Origin: Methanobacteriota archaeon | GTDB taxonomy: Archaea > Halobacteriota > Methanosarcinia > Methanosarcinales > Methanosarcinaceae | NCBI GenBank assembly: GCA_016841625.1 | Contig: JAENYU010000023.1 | Location: forward strand, 1-64,000 | Direction of reading: 5' to 3' | DNA: 64,000 nt | Part shown: positions 8,668 to 17,638 of the stretch, in pieces | Position numbering within the stretch: position 1 is the stretch's first letter | How the letters are laid out: every line of letters starts with the position of its first letter | The notes under the pieces: model-generated | The model's input: only the letters and a program-made list of their open reading frames with translations | Told to the model about the DNA's origin: nothing | Databases searched by the model: none | Position numbers and translations under genes: made by a program

Positions 8668-9855
8668 ATGAGCAACTGGATTAAAACATCTCTATTCTTT
8701 TTGTTCCCATCCATTCTTCTGGTCCTGCTCGCAGGACTTACAAAAAACGCAATTATCGTGGCAGCCGTAGCTTTCCTGATGCTTATCCTGAGCATTTATA
8801 TATATCTTTCAGCCGGCAGATTGATTCTCAAATTGTACAAAGCCCGAAAAGTCCGGAGAGATGAGAATTCTTTTTTGTACTCAATTCTGGAAGACCTTTC
8901 CACCAGGGCACAGATCAAGGCCCCCGAATTATACAGCTTCGAAGCAGAAACTCCCGGGATGTTTACGGTTGGAAACGGGAGCAAAGCCTTTATTGCCATT
9001 TCAACGTCGATGTTTGAAACCTTTGACGACCTGAACCTGGAAGTTTTACTGGCACATGAAATAGGACACATAAAAAATAGAGATGTAAGCCTGAATACAG
9101 TCACCGCACTTTTTGCAGGAGCGGTCATGACGATTCCGGAGCTTGCAACGTGGGGTTCACTTCTCTCAGGCTTCGGGCAACCCCAAGACCCGGCACCCAG
9201 GTTCTTCAGGTTTATAGCGACAGCCCTTGCAGCACCTCCCGCGGCAACCCTGGTGCAGCTTACAAACCCCCAAAGAAGGGAATTGGAAGCAGATGAAGTT
9301 GCAATCAAACTTACCAGGAATCCCCAGCTCCTTGCAAAAAACCTCGAGTTTCTTGAAAACTACATACCCTTCCAGCCGCTAACCAGCAAGTTTAACCCCG
9401 GACATTTCCACCTGTTCAGTACACACACCCAGAGGATCAGAGGAGACCATGCTATTTTCATTTCCATGTTTGACACACATCCCGATACAGGGGACAGGGT
9501 CATGCACATCCTCAACCATTCAAACTATAAAGAAAACGGCATTATAACTAACAGGTATTCCAGGGTTCCTGGATTTTTTGATTCGAAAAGCTGGAAACTT
9601 GCCATGGGAATGAGTTTTGTTGTTTATATGATGTTTTTGTTCGTGATTATAGTCGTGGTTACCTTTGCATTAAAGGACTTCAACTTCCTTATAAATGGGG
9701 GTATTGCCGGGGTATATATCGGGGCAGTTCTACTCTTTATGAGAATTACTGCAAAGGTTACTCGCAGAAGGCCTCGACAAAAGTGTCTTCTACCGGTTCA
9801 TAAAAGAATTATCTTGAATTCAAGGCAGGCTTTCAATTACTTTGTAAAAAGATAA
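8668..9855 (+). CDS. M48-family (HtpX-like) membrane metalloprotease
   Basis: A 395-aa protein with two N-terminal membrane segments (about 8-25 and 28-48) and two more near the C-terminus. The zinc site is HEIGH at residues 130-134 with the third ligand Glu205 in ELEAD, the standard M48 pattern. HtpX-type proteases clear misfolded membrane proteins with the active site facing the cytoplasm. The start is ATG 8668 after GGGGG (spacing about 7). The C-terminus is basic and slightly longer than usual. It stands alone, facing a convergent archaeosortase gene. Function is confident at family level; the substrate is unknown. Confidence 0.9.
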   Translation: MSNWIKTSLFFLFPSILLVLLAGLTKNAIIVAAVAFLMLILSIYIYLSAGRLILKLYKARKVRRDENSFLYSILEDLSTRAQIKAPELYSFEAETPGMFTVGNGSKAFIAISTSMFETFDDLNLEVLLAHEIGHIKNRDVSLNTVTALFAGAVMTIPELATWGSLLSGFGQPQDPAPRFFRFIATALAAPPAATLVQLTNPQRRELEADEVAIKLTRNPQLLAKNLEFLENYIPFQPLTSKFNPGHFHLFSTHTQRIRGDHAIFISMFDTHPDTGDRVMHILNHSNYKENGIITNRYSRVPGFFDSKSWKLAMGMSFVVYMMFLFVIIVVVTFALKDFNFLINGGIAGVYIGAVLLFMRITAKVTRRRPRQKCLLPVHKRIILNSRQAFNYFVKR

Positions 9856-10046
9856 TGAAAAAAATCAAAAATCATAATTCTCAGGATGACTGAAAAACAT
9901 TTGCCATCAAAAAGTAGAGTTAGAGAGCACAACCTGTTTCAATAAGGAACCAGGAATATCGAAAAAAAAAACAAAAAAGCAATCAAGATATATAGAGAGA
10001 AACTCAGGGGAACTCGAGAACCTCAGAAAAATAATCGAATTCAACA

Positions 10047-10883
10047 TTACTTTTTTAGCTCCATTAAATACATTATAAAAGCTGCAACTACTGCAAATAT
10101 AATCCATCCTAGATGCGTGTGCACAACCATCATTGTCTCCTGTCCGTACATGTAGGCAGTGAAATAAAGGACTACAACCCTGAACAGGTTTGAGATGTAG
10201 GCGACGAGCACACAAAACCCGAGCATCATTAGGGTCTTATTCATATTCAGGTTTTCAATCCTGCTGTATCCGAAAACAATCCCGATTAAAAGGAACATGG
10301 AATACAACCCTGAACAGGGCCCTCCGATAACCAGGGTCATTTCTTCAACTCCACTTATTCGAACAGTCTCCGTGGCAATTACTTCGAGAGGGATACCTGC
10401 AAGGTTTAAAACACCCACAGTAGGGAGAAGTATAAAGTAGTGGTCGAACTTGTGAAGGAAATCGATGTTAAAGAAAGCAAACATGGTGTAAAAAATAAGG
10501 TAAAAGACAACAAAAACGGATGAGATATACGCACCAAACCTGGATACCCTATTTATCTGCGGGTTCTTCAACTGGGTCCCGATCAAGGAAGCCCCAAAGA
10601 ATACTGTCATAACATCCAGAGTCCCAAGTTCCCCGCCATTTTTGAAATTGTAGACGAGGTCTGCAACTACTATGAAAGCCCCCACAAAGAAATAGGTTTT
10701 TGATTTTTTCAGGATATCTGAGTCGCCCAGATTTTTGAAGTCAATCCTTGTCAGCAGAAATACGGAAATAAGGAACAGAATGACTCCTACAATAGTTGAA
10801 CCTTCACTGATTTCAACAGCCATCCCGGTAAACAGTGCCAGCACCAGTAAAATAAGGATCAGATTTTTAGTTTCATCCCCCAT
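10047..10883 (-). CDS. Archaeosortase (exosortase-family transpeptidase), probably PEF-CTERM type
   Basis: A polytopic protein of about 278 aa with roughly seven to eight membrane segments. The exosortase/archaeosortase catalytic residues are visible: Cys in GGPCSGLYSM, Arg in SNLFRV, and His in VVHTHLGW, in the usual order in the C-terminal half. The enzyme is expected to cleave C-terminal tripartite sorting signals and transfer the protein to a lipid anchor. Two PEF-CTERM proteins are encoded within 9 kb, so the archaeosortase C (PEF-CTERM) subfamily is the likely assignment; an HMM would settle it. ATG 10883 is chosen, with a GTG three codons upstream as alternative. The upstream region holds a 42-bp tandem repeat with TATA-like boxes. 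The next gene, divergent at 11457, starts the glycan island. Confidence 0.85.
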   Translation of the reverse strand: MGDETKNLILILLVLALFTGMAVEISEGSTIVGVILFLISVFLLTRIDFKNLGDSDILKKSKTYFFVGAFIVVADLVYNFKNGGELGTLDVMTVFFGASLIGTQLKNPQINRVSRFGAYISSVFVVFYLIFYTMFAFFNIDFLHKFDHYFILLPTVGVLNLAGIPLEVIATETVRISGVEEMTLVIGGPCSGLYSMFLLIGIVFGYSRIENLNMNKTLMMLGFCVLVAYISNLFRVVVLYFTAYMYGQETMMVVHTHLGWIIFAVVAAFIMYLMELKK

Positions 10884-10896
10884 CAGAACCACTTAA

Positions 10897-10980
10897 TTCA
10901 TATATAATATAATGCGTTGCATGAATTATTTTAAACAATTCGTATATAATATAATGTGTTGCATGAACTATTTTAAACTT
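10897..10980 (-). repeat. 42-bp tandem duplication in the archaeosortase promoter region
   Basis: Two 42-bp copies (10897-10938 and 10939-10980) differ at only a few bases. Each holds a TATA-like TATATAATATAATG element and GTTGCATGAA. The array starts 14 bases upstream of the start codon, so it duplicates the promoter or leader and may give two start sites. Confidence 0.75.
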
Positions 10981-11045
10981 TTCCTCAAGATAGACACGGA
11001 TCATATTCTAAAGAACTAGCATCCCTATTGAAATGAAAAAAATGT

Positions 11046-11161
11046 GTAACTATTCGATCACGTGTAAGCATAATGTTGAAAAAAGAGGGTAATTTTATAT
11101 GCAATTTTTCCTCGGAACGAGGAAAAATTGCTTTCACTCAAGGGTATGGCTGAATAGTTAC
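11046..11161. repeat. Nested inverted-repeat element (MITE-like)
   Basis: The outer arms GTAACTATTC (11046-11055) and GAATAGTTAC (11152-11161) are perfect inverted repeats. They flank a perfect 14-bp stem with a 3-base loop (11101-11114 and 11118-11131). There is no coding potential. The structure could be a miniature transposable element or a structured RNA; it sits between the archaeosortase gene and an IS fragment. Confidence 0.6.
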
Positions 11162-11226
11162 GAAAAAAGTTCATTGAGTTAAAAGTGAGATCTTTCCATA
11201 AAAGATACAAAATTATTTATAACTCC

Positions 11227-11334
11227 TATGTTTCAAATGATTGGGATGCCTTTAAAAAAGCCCTTTTAAATGCGCATGGAGAATTTGAGTTGCCGCAGTA
11301 TAAAAAAGGGATTGCAGAAAAACGTCGCCAATAA
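11227..11334 (+). pseudogene. Fragment of IS1-like transposase
   Basis: The plus-strand translation YVSNDWDAFKKALLNAHGEF matches the YVSDDWDAFEKALLNVHGEF stretch of the IS1-like transposase at 2698-3829. Only about 36 codons remain before a stop. It is a relic on the opposite strand, just before the glycan island. Confidence 0.8.
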
Positions 11335-11456
11335 GAGTACCTAAAGAAGAATTATTTGGATTGAAGACATTTTCCAGCGGAGAGATCTTAATTTTTAGCA
11401 AGTTTTTTAAGATTTAAGATTCATTACGACATGAAAGTTAAAATGGGGGTTGCTAA

Positions 11457-12368
11457 ATGTATTTCCTTATGACAAATGATGTGGAGCATCACTCAATTCC
11501 ATTAAATCGGGAAGATCCAAATTTACCTGAGAAGATATACAATGTTGGACTTCCATTGCTTTTGGATGTGCTGTCTAAATATGACATTTCATCTACATTC
11601 TATTTTACTGGGATGTTCGCAGAGCAATCACCAGAATCGATGGAATTGGTAAAAGACCATGGTCATGAAATTGGTTGCCATGGGTATGATCACTCTCCTA
11701 ACCGTGCTTTCGACATTTTAAATCTCGAAGAACAAATTGAAGAGCTCAAAAAAGCCAAATCTGTGATCGAACCCATTGCAGGAAAGATAACCTCGTTCAG
11801 AGCACCTGCACTTAGGATCAATAACGATACTGTGCTCGCTTTAGAAGAAACTGGTTTTACTACTGATAGCTCCGTTGCATCCCAACGTTTTGATGGTCCT
11901 ATGACATTTGGTTCTAAAAAAAAGTTGAAATGGTTGACTGCTCCAAGAAAACCATACAACATCTCATATGATTCGCCTATGCGGAGAGGGAGTTCAGGAA
12001 TACTCGAAATACCGATATCTGCAGCAATATTTCCATTTATTGGAACAACCATGCGGATAAGCCCCACAGTTACAAAGGGTCTTCAGAAATATATGTTCTA
12101 TGAAGCAGAAAAGACTGAAAAACCAATCGTTTTTTTGTTCCATCCAAATGAATGTTTAGATATTAATGAGAAGGTAGCTATTACAAGGCGAGCTACAGGA
12201 ACATTCGAATACATTTTTGCTGATTTAATCAGACAAAGGTTAAAACTTAAAAATCTAGGTAATGCATCGCTAAGATTGCTGGATGAAATGCTTAGAAACG
12301 CGAAAAAATATGGATTTGAATTTGTAAGTGCAAAAGAATACAAAAGTCTATATTGGAATGGTGATTAG
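11457..12368 (+). CDS. Polysaccharide deacetylase (NodB-like), exosortase-locus type
   Basis: A 303-aa CE4-type deacetylase. The metal site is visible as NDVEHH near the N-terminus (Asp of the TFDD-type motif) and HGYDHSP (H-x3-H). The FRAPALRI and TDSS motifs resemble the deacetylases of bacterial PEP-CTERM/EPS loci. It should remove N-acetyl groups from sugars of a surface polymer. No signal peptide is seen, so the enzyme probably acts on lipid-linked precursors in the cytoplasm. ATG 11457 follows a GGGGGT ribosome site. It is the first gene of the island, and the next gene overlaps its end by 11 bases. Confidence 0.85.
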   Translation: MYFLMTNDVEHHSIPLNREDPNLPEKIYNVGLPLLLDVLSKYDISSTFYFTGMFAEQSPESMELVKDHGHEIGCHGYDHSPNRAFDILNLEEQIEELKKAKSVIEPIAGKITSFRAPALRINNDTVLALEETGFTTDSSVASQRFDGPMTFGSKKKLKWLTAPRKPYNISYDSPMRRGSSGILEIPISAAIFPFIGTTMRISPTVTKGLQKYMFYEAEKTEKPIVFLFHPNECLDINEKVAITRRATGTFEYIFADLIRQRLKLKNLGNASLRLLDEMLRNAKKYGFEFVSAKEYKSLYWNGD

Positions 12369-13404
12369 TTTGGAAGTTCGTAATATAAAAAAAAGCGATG
12401 AAAAAGCATGGGACCAGTACATATTAAATTCTAACACTTCAACTTTTTACCATCAAGTAGGCTGGAAAAATGTCATAGAGAGAACATATGGACATAGGTC
12501 TTATTATTTAATAGCTGAAGAAAATGATAACATAAGAGGAATTCTTCCATTGACTTTGGTAAAAAGTAGAATATTTGGAAATAAACTAGTCTCAGTTCCT
12601 TTTGCCCCTTATGGAGGAACTTGCGCGGACAATGAGATTATCAAAGGGGAACTTATAGAAGAATCAAAAAGGCTTGCCGTACAACTCGATACAGGATATT
12701 TAGAACTTAGAACTAATCTGAGTAAAGATACATTTTATGAAGGTTTGACAAATAAGGCTAATTACTTATCATCATATTTAGAATTAAATAGAGACCCAAA
12801 CGTCATTTTAATGGAGAAACTTAAGAGAAACAAAAGAAAAAATATATATAAGTCTCAACAGATGCAACTTTCCTATAAATGGACAAGTGAAACAGATGAT
12901 TTTTATGAATTATTTGTCAGTAATATGAAAAAACTTGGTAGTCCCGCACATAGTCAAGAATTTTTCAATAACATTATTTCTGAGTTCCCAGAATCTTCAA
13001 AGGTCTTATTGGTAACAAAAGATAATAAAGTAATATACTCTGCTTTTTACCTTTTTTTTAAAGATACGATGGTTAATTCATGGAGTTCTACTCTACAAGC
13101 TTATCGTCAATATTATCCTACCGATTTTGGCATATGGAATGCAATAGAATACGGTTGTAAAAATGGATATACACATTATGATTTTGGAAGAAGCCAAAAG
13201 GGGTCAACAAACTTTGAATTTAAGAGAAGATGGGGTTGTGAATCAAGAGAATTAAATTATCAGTACTACCTTAATAAGAAAAAAACTGCACCCAATATTA
13301 CATCTTCAGATCCAAAACGTAAAATGTTTGCAAAATATTGGAGTAAAACTCCATTTTTTGTTGTAAAAACATTAGGTCAATTAATTCGCAAGAAAATACC
13401 ATGA
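12358..13404 (+). CDS. FemAB-like / GNAT-fold transferase
   Basis: About 348 aa. The C-terminal region has the motif YDFGRSQKGSTNFEFKRRWG, very close to the FDFGRSK-GT--FKK-WGF signature of FemAB-like proteins associated with exosortase systems. Bacterial FemAB proteins transfer amino acids from aminoacyl-tRNA to peptidoglycan precursors. An archaeon lacks murein, so here an aminoacyl or acyl transfer to a surface glycan is inferred. ATG 12358 is preferred because the upstream alternative at 12328 would overlap the deacetylase by 41 bases. The short overlap suggests translational coupling to the deacetylase. Confidence 0.8.
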   Translation: MVISLEVRNIKKSDEKAWDQYILNSNTSTFYHQVGWKNVIERTYGHRSYYLIAEENDNIRGILPLTLVKSRIFGNKLVSVPFAPYGGTCADNEIIKGELIEESKRLAVQLDTGYLELRTNLSKDTFYEGLTNKANYLSSYLELNRDPNVILMEKLKRNKRKNIYKSQQMQLSYKWTSETDDFYELFVSNMKKLGSPAHSQEFFNNIISEFPESSKVLLVTKDNKVIYSAFYLFFKDTMVNSWSSTLQAYRQYYPTDFGIWNAIEYGCKNGYTHYDFGRSQKGSTNFEFKRRWGCESRELNYQYYLNKKKTAPNITSSDPKRKMFAKYWSKTPFFVVKTLGQLIRKKIP

Positions 13405-13414
13405 GGCAAAAAAC

Positions 13415-14104
13415 GTGGAATTAGATTTGCATATTCACTCAAGATACTCGTATGATTCATTCTCAGATCCAAAAAAAATTATAAAATATAGTATAAAAAA
13501 GGGTTTGAATGGTGTTGCAATCACTGATCATAATACCATAAAAGGTAGTATTGAAGCAAGTAAGCATATAGAAGAAGATTTTGTATTGATCCCTGGAATG
13601 GAAATAAGTACGGAAGTTGGTCATATTATTGGTTTGTTTTTAAACGAAGAGATCAGAAGTAGGTCAGGTACAGAAGTCATTGAAGAAATTAAAAATCAAG
13701 ATGGAATTTCAATACTTGCTCATCCATTTAAAAGAACTGATAAAATAGAAGACGAAATTATAAAAAAAATAGATGCTGTTGAAGTATTTAACTCAAGAGC
13801 AAATACATCCAGAAACTTAAATGCAAATTTAGAAGCTGAAAATGTTGCAAAAAAATATAATCTCCCTGTGACTGCAGGCAGCGATGCTCACTTTTATTTT
13901 GAAATAGGACGTGGTAGAGTCAAAATTGATTTAGCAGATGTAAGTGACCTAGAAGAAATAAAAAAAAGCATCATGAATAAAAATTTAGAGGTTAAAGGGT
14001 TTGAGTCATCTCCCCACATTGAATTGTGCAGTCAAATTATTAAGTATATTAAAAGAAAAAAAGTCCCAAAATGTGGTTCAATAGAAAGATACCTAAATAA
14101 GTGA
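13415..14104 (+). CDS. PHP-domain phosphoesterase
   Basis: 229 aa with the PHP metal-site motifs in order: DLHIHSRYS at residues 4-12, TDHN near 38, LAHPF near 107 and GSDAHF near 150. PHP enzymes are trinuclear-metal phosphoesterases, and stand-alone members hydrolyse small phosphate esters. The start is GTG 13415, 10 bases after the FemAB-like gene. Its position between FemAB-like and ATP-grasp genes suggests a role in making or recycling a glycan precursor; the substrate is unknown. Confidence 0.8.
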   Translation: MELDLHIHSRYSYDSFSDPKKIIKYSIKKGLNGVAITDHNTIKGSIEASKHIEEDFVLIPGMEISTEVGHIIGLFLNEEIRSRSGTEVIEEIKNQDGISILAHPFKRTDKIEDEIIKKIDAVEVFNSRANTSRNLNANLEAENVAKKYNLPVTAGSDAHFYFEIGRGRVKIDLADVSDLEEIKKSIMNKNLEVKGFESSPHIELCSQIIKYIKRKKVPKCGSIERYLNK

Positions 14105-14113
14105 GGGGAGTTT

Positions 14114-15259
14114 ATGAGTGTATTAATAACCGACGCAAACAAAAGAACCTCGTTATATGCTTTAAGATCGTTGGGATCAAAAGGAATTGAAGTAGTAGCT
14201 ACTGAAATAGAAGGTGTACGTAGACCAATTGGTTTCTTTTCAAAATACTGTAAACATTCTATAATAACCCCCAATCAAAATAGTAAAATGTACATCCCTA
14301 AAATGATAGATCTTGCAAAAAATCACGAAGTTTTGATTCCAATAAGTACAGATTCGATGGTACCTATTTCCAAAAATATAAATGAATTCGAAAAAGTAAC
14401 TGAAGTACCTATTCCTGGTTATAAGCAACTCCTTATTGCACAAGATAAAAATTTAACTCTTGAAGTTGCAGAGAATTTAGGCATACCATGTCCGAAGACC
14501 TTTATTCCACGAAATTTATCAGAACTCAAAGAAATAGCATTGAAATCTGAATATCCAATTGTAGTTAAGCACAGAAACGGTTCTGGTGCACAGGGAGTAG
14601 TGTATGCTAAATCACCAGAAGACCTTATCAAAAAATACACCTCGATGCATCAAATACAAGAAAAACCACTAATTCAAGAGTATGTAAAAGGAAGAGGTTA
14701 TGGAGCCTTTGCACTATTTAATAAAGATTCAAAACCTGTTGCTACTTTCGTACATAAGAGACTTCGAGAATATCCTATTACTGGAGGACAAAGTACTTTC
14801 TGCGAAAGTGTAAAAGAACCCGCAGTTTTAAAAAATGGATTAAAAATATTGAAAGAACTTAATTGGTATGGTTTAGCAATGGTTGAATTTAAAGTTGATG
14901 AGTCTGGTGAGCCAAAAATTATGGAAATAAATCCTAGATTTTGGGGTTCTATGCCACTTGCAATAGCTTCAGGGGTAGATTTCCCGTATTTGTTATATAA
15001 GCTTGCAATTGATGGAGATATTAGCAAAGTTAACTCTTATCAAGTTGGTGTTAAAACTCGGTTTCTTTTTTCAGACACATTAGCTTGTTATGAATTATTC
15101 TCACAAAGTTCAAACAAAATTTCTGCATTACAAAATTTCTTTCACCCATTTTTTGATAGAAATGTAGTTGAGGGATTATTTGTGCGGGATGATCCAAAAC
15201 CTACACTTCAATTCCTTGTTGATAGATACCTCCGATATTTGGGAGGCAATAAAAAGTGA
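14114..15259 (+). CDS. ATP-grasp ligase (carbamoyl-phosphate synthase-like fold)
   Basis: 381 aa. It has an N-terminal pre-ATP-grasp Rossmann-like domain (VLITDANKR), the ATP-binding region VVKHRNGSGAQGV near residue 150, LIQEYVKG, and the metal-binding MEINPRFWGS near residue 275. Such ligases join a carboxylate to an amine or amino acid through an acyl-phosphate. ATG 14114 follows GAGGGGAG. The final TGA overlaps the GTG of the next gene. With FemAB-like and aminotransferase neighbours, an amino-acid-decorated glycan is a reasonable inference. Confidence 0.85.
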   Translation: MSVLITDANKRTSLYALRSLGSKGIEVVATEIEGVRRPIGFFSKYCKHSIITPNQNSKMYIPKMIDLAKNHEVLIPISTDSMVPISKNINEFEKVTEVPIPGYKQLLIAQDKNLTLEVAENLGIPCPKTFIPRNLSELKEIALKSEYPIVVKHRNGSGAQGVVYAKSPEDLIKKYTSMHQIQEKPLIQEYVKGRGYGAFALFNKDSKPVATFVHKRLREYPITGGQSTFCESVKEPAVLKNGLKILKELNWYGLAMVEFKVDESGEPKIMEINPRFWGSMPLAIASGVDFPYLLYKLAIDGDISKVNSYQVGVKTRFLFSDTLACYELFSQSSNKISALQNFFHPFFDRNVVEGLFVRDDPKPTLQFLVDRYLRYLGGNKK

Positions 15260-16422
15260 TACCTCCAGTTATAGTTCCAGTGACATATGAAGAAATAATA
15301 TTAGCACTTAGTGAAAGCATTAAAGATGGTAACAGCGCAGTTAAAGATCTAGAACAGAAGATTACGGAATACATTAGTTCTAAACACTCTATTGCAACAT
15401 CTTCAGGACGAACAGCGCTTTACACACTATTAAAAGCATATGGAATTAAAAGTGGCGATGAAGTTGCGATGCCAGCATATATGTGTAGTTCCGTTTCAGA
15501 TCTGCTTTTTAACATGAAAATAAAGGTTAATTTCATAGATATTGATAAAGATACTTATAATTTAGATACATCCGATTTAAATGAAAAAATAAATGCAAAT
15601 ACAAAAGCTGTAATTGCAGTACACATGTTTGGAAACCCATGCGAGATGAGCATAATAAATGAGATTGCAAAAGAAAATGGGTCTATTGTTATCGAAGATG
15701 CGGCACAAGCAATGGGAGCTGAATATAAAAAAGAAAAAGTTGGAACAATAGGAGATTCAGGTTTTTTCAGTTTCAATCGAGGAAAGCCACTGACTTCGTT
15801 AGATGGAGGCGCGATAGTTACTAATGATAATAACGTCGCTCAAAAGTGTCGAGATATAAGCAACAATTTTTCAAAACAGAGTAAAGGGAATCAATCAAAG
15901 ACATTTTTTAAGCTAGTTGGTTATACTCTGATACAAAATAGAAATGTGTACAGATTTGTGCATAATTTAGCACGAAATGAGAAAACTAGATGTGACATAA
16001 ATATCAATAATATTGGGACAAAATATACTAATTTTCAAGCAGAGTTAGCTAGCACACAGCTATCAAAATTAGATATGTTCAATAATATAAGGAAAAATAA
16101 TGCAAATCTCATTTATTATAACCTTCAAAATAACAAGCATATTAAATTATTAAACATAAGTTCACACATGGATCCAATATTTTTAAGGTTTCCAATCAGA
16201 GTTGACACTTCAATTCGATATGACTTAATGAAACAATTACAAAATAATGGTATCGAAACCTCTATAGTTTACCCAGTTGCTCTATCTAAACGGTACAACA
16301 ATTTTTCTGCATGTGAGAACGCAGAAGAAGTTGTGAAAGAAACTATTGCATTACCTGTGCATCCACAAGTGACTAAAAAGGATGTGGCAAATATGACAAG
16401 AGTTCTATATGATATGCTATAA
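15256..16422 (+). CDS. DegT/DnrJ/EryC1-family sugar aminotransferase
   Basis: 388-aa PLP enzyme. The Schiff-base lysine is Lys177 in FSFNRGKPLTS; VIEDAAQAMGA near 145-154 provides the pyridine-nitrogen Asp, and SGRTALYTLL near residue 50 the phosphate-binding region. Family members aminate keto-sugar nucleotides to make amino sugars for surface glycans. GTG 15256 overlaps the previous stop by 4 bases (GTGA), so it is translationally coupled to the ATP-grasp gene. Confidence 0.88.
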   Translation: MIPPVIVPVTYEEIILALSESIKDGNSAVKDLEQKITEYISSKHSIATSSGRTALYTLLKAYGIKSGDEVAMPAYMCSSVSDLLFNMKIKVNFIDIDKDTYNLDTSDLNEKINANTKAVIAVHMFGNPCEMSIINEIAKENGSIVIEDAAQAMGAEYKKEKVGTIGDSGFFSFNRGKPLTSLDGGAIVTNDNNVAQKCRDISNNFSKQSKGNQSKTFFKLVGYTLIQNRNVYRFVHNLARNEKTRCDININNIGTKYTNFQAELASTQLSKLDMFNNIRKNNANLIYYNLQNNKHIKLLNISSHMDPIFLRFPIRVDTSIRYDLMKQLQNNGIETSIVYPVALSKRYNNFSACENAEEVVKETIALPVHPQVTKKDVANMTRVLYDML

Positions 16423-16451
16423 ATGACATATTTGATCAATTGGGGGCAAAC

Positions 16452-17480
16452 ATGAAAATATTATTTGGAATGGGACACCCAGCGCACATTCATTTTTTTA
16501 AAAATATTATACATAATTTGGAGAATAATGGTCACGAAGTTAAGATTGTAGTACGAGACCGTGAAATTGCAATAGATTTGCTTCAAGCATATGGATTTGA
16601 GTATAGCTTATTTGGAAAATATCGTAAAAATTTTGTAGCAAAAGTAGCTGAGATTCCATTTAATGACTACATATTTTATAAGATTGCAAAAGATTTTAAA
16701 CCTGATGTATTAACAGGAATATTAAATTACACATCATCTCACGTAGGTAAATTGATAGGGCGACCCTCAATAATATTTACTGACACTGAAAATGCGAAAT
16801 TGGCCAATAAACTAGTTTGCCCTGTTGCAGATGTAATTTGTACTCCGAGTTGCTACAAAGGTGACTTTGGATCGAAGCACATAATGTATAATGGATATCA
16901 TGAACTTTCATATTTGCATCCAAACAATTACAAACCAGACCCAACAATATTGGACACTTTAGGGTTAGATAAGAATGAAAAATACATAATTTTGCGACTG
17001 GTTTCTTGGAACGCTGCTCATGATATTGGGGATAAAGGTTTGAAGGATATTAAAGAGACAGTGAAATCTTTGGAAGAATATGGAAAAATTCTCATTACTT
17101 CAGAATTAAAACTTAAACCTGAATTTGAAAAATACAAAATAAATGCATCTCCTGATAAAATTCATGATTTACTAAATTATGCTACGTTATACATTGGTGA
17201 AAGTGCAACAATGGCCTCTGAAAGTGCCGTGCTTGGTACTCCATCAATATTCTGTTCTACATCTAGAAGAGGATACACTGACGAGCTAGAAGAAAAATAT
17301 AATTTAGTGTACAATTTTTCTGACGAGCTTTACGGAGAGAAATTTGCTATAGAAAAAGCACTTGAATTATTAGAAAATAATAATCTCAAAAAAGTATGGG
17401 AGAAAAAAAGGGAAAGAATGTTGAAAGACAAAATTGATGTCGCTAAGTTTGCAACTGATTTGATTGAAAGTTACTTATGA
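16452..17480 (+). CDS. DUF354 glycosyltransferase-like protein
   Basis: About 342 aa. It starts MKILFGMGHPAHIHFFKN, the typical DUF354 opening, and has a GT-B-like layout: two Rossmann-type halves with GESATMASESAVLGTPSI in the C-terminal half, a nucleotide-sugar-binding style loop as in UDP-GlcNAc epimerases and MurG-like enzymes. ATG 16452 behind GGGGGC is better than the TTG four codons upstream. It is likely a nucleotide-sugar transferase or epimerase for the glycan. Confidence 0.8.
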   Translation: MKILFGMGHPAHIHFFKNIIHNLENNGHEVKIVVRDREIAIDLLQAYGFEYSLFGKYRKNFVAKVAEIPFNDYIFYKIAKDFKPDVLTGILNYTSSHVGKLIGRPSIIFTDTENAKLANKLVCPVADVICTPSCYKGDFGSKHIMYNGYHELSYLHPNNYKPDPTILDTLGLDKNEKYIILRLVSWNAAHDIGDKGLKDIKETVKSLEEYGKILITSELKLKPEFEKYKINASPDKIHDLLNYATLYIGESATMASESAVLGTPSIFCSTSRRGYTDELEEKYNLVYNFSDELYGEKFAIEKALELLENNNLKKVWEKKRERMLKDKIDVAKFATDLIESYL

Positions 17481-17638
17481 CTTAAGGAAACCATCATTAA
17501 TTAAGAGAAAATATAGTATAAAAATTACTTTTAGAGTTTGAATTGAAAATCTACATTCTTTTGTGACATTGGAATTGTATAAACATGAGTGAATAAGTAA
17601 TAGAGAGTGTATAAGTACATACTAACGTGGTGTATAAA

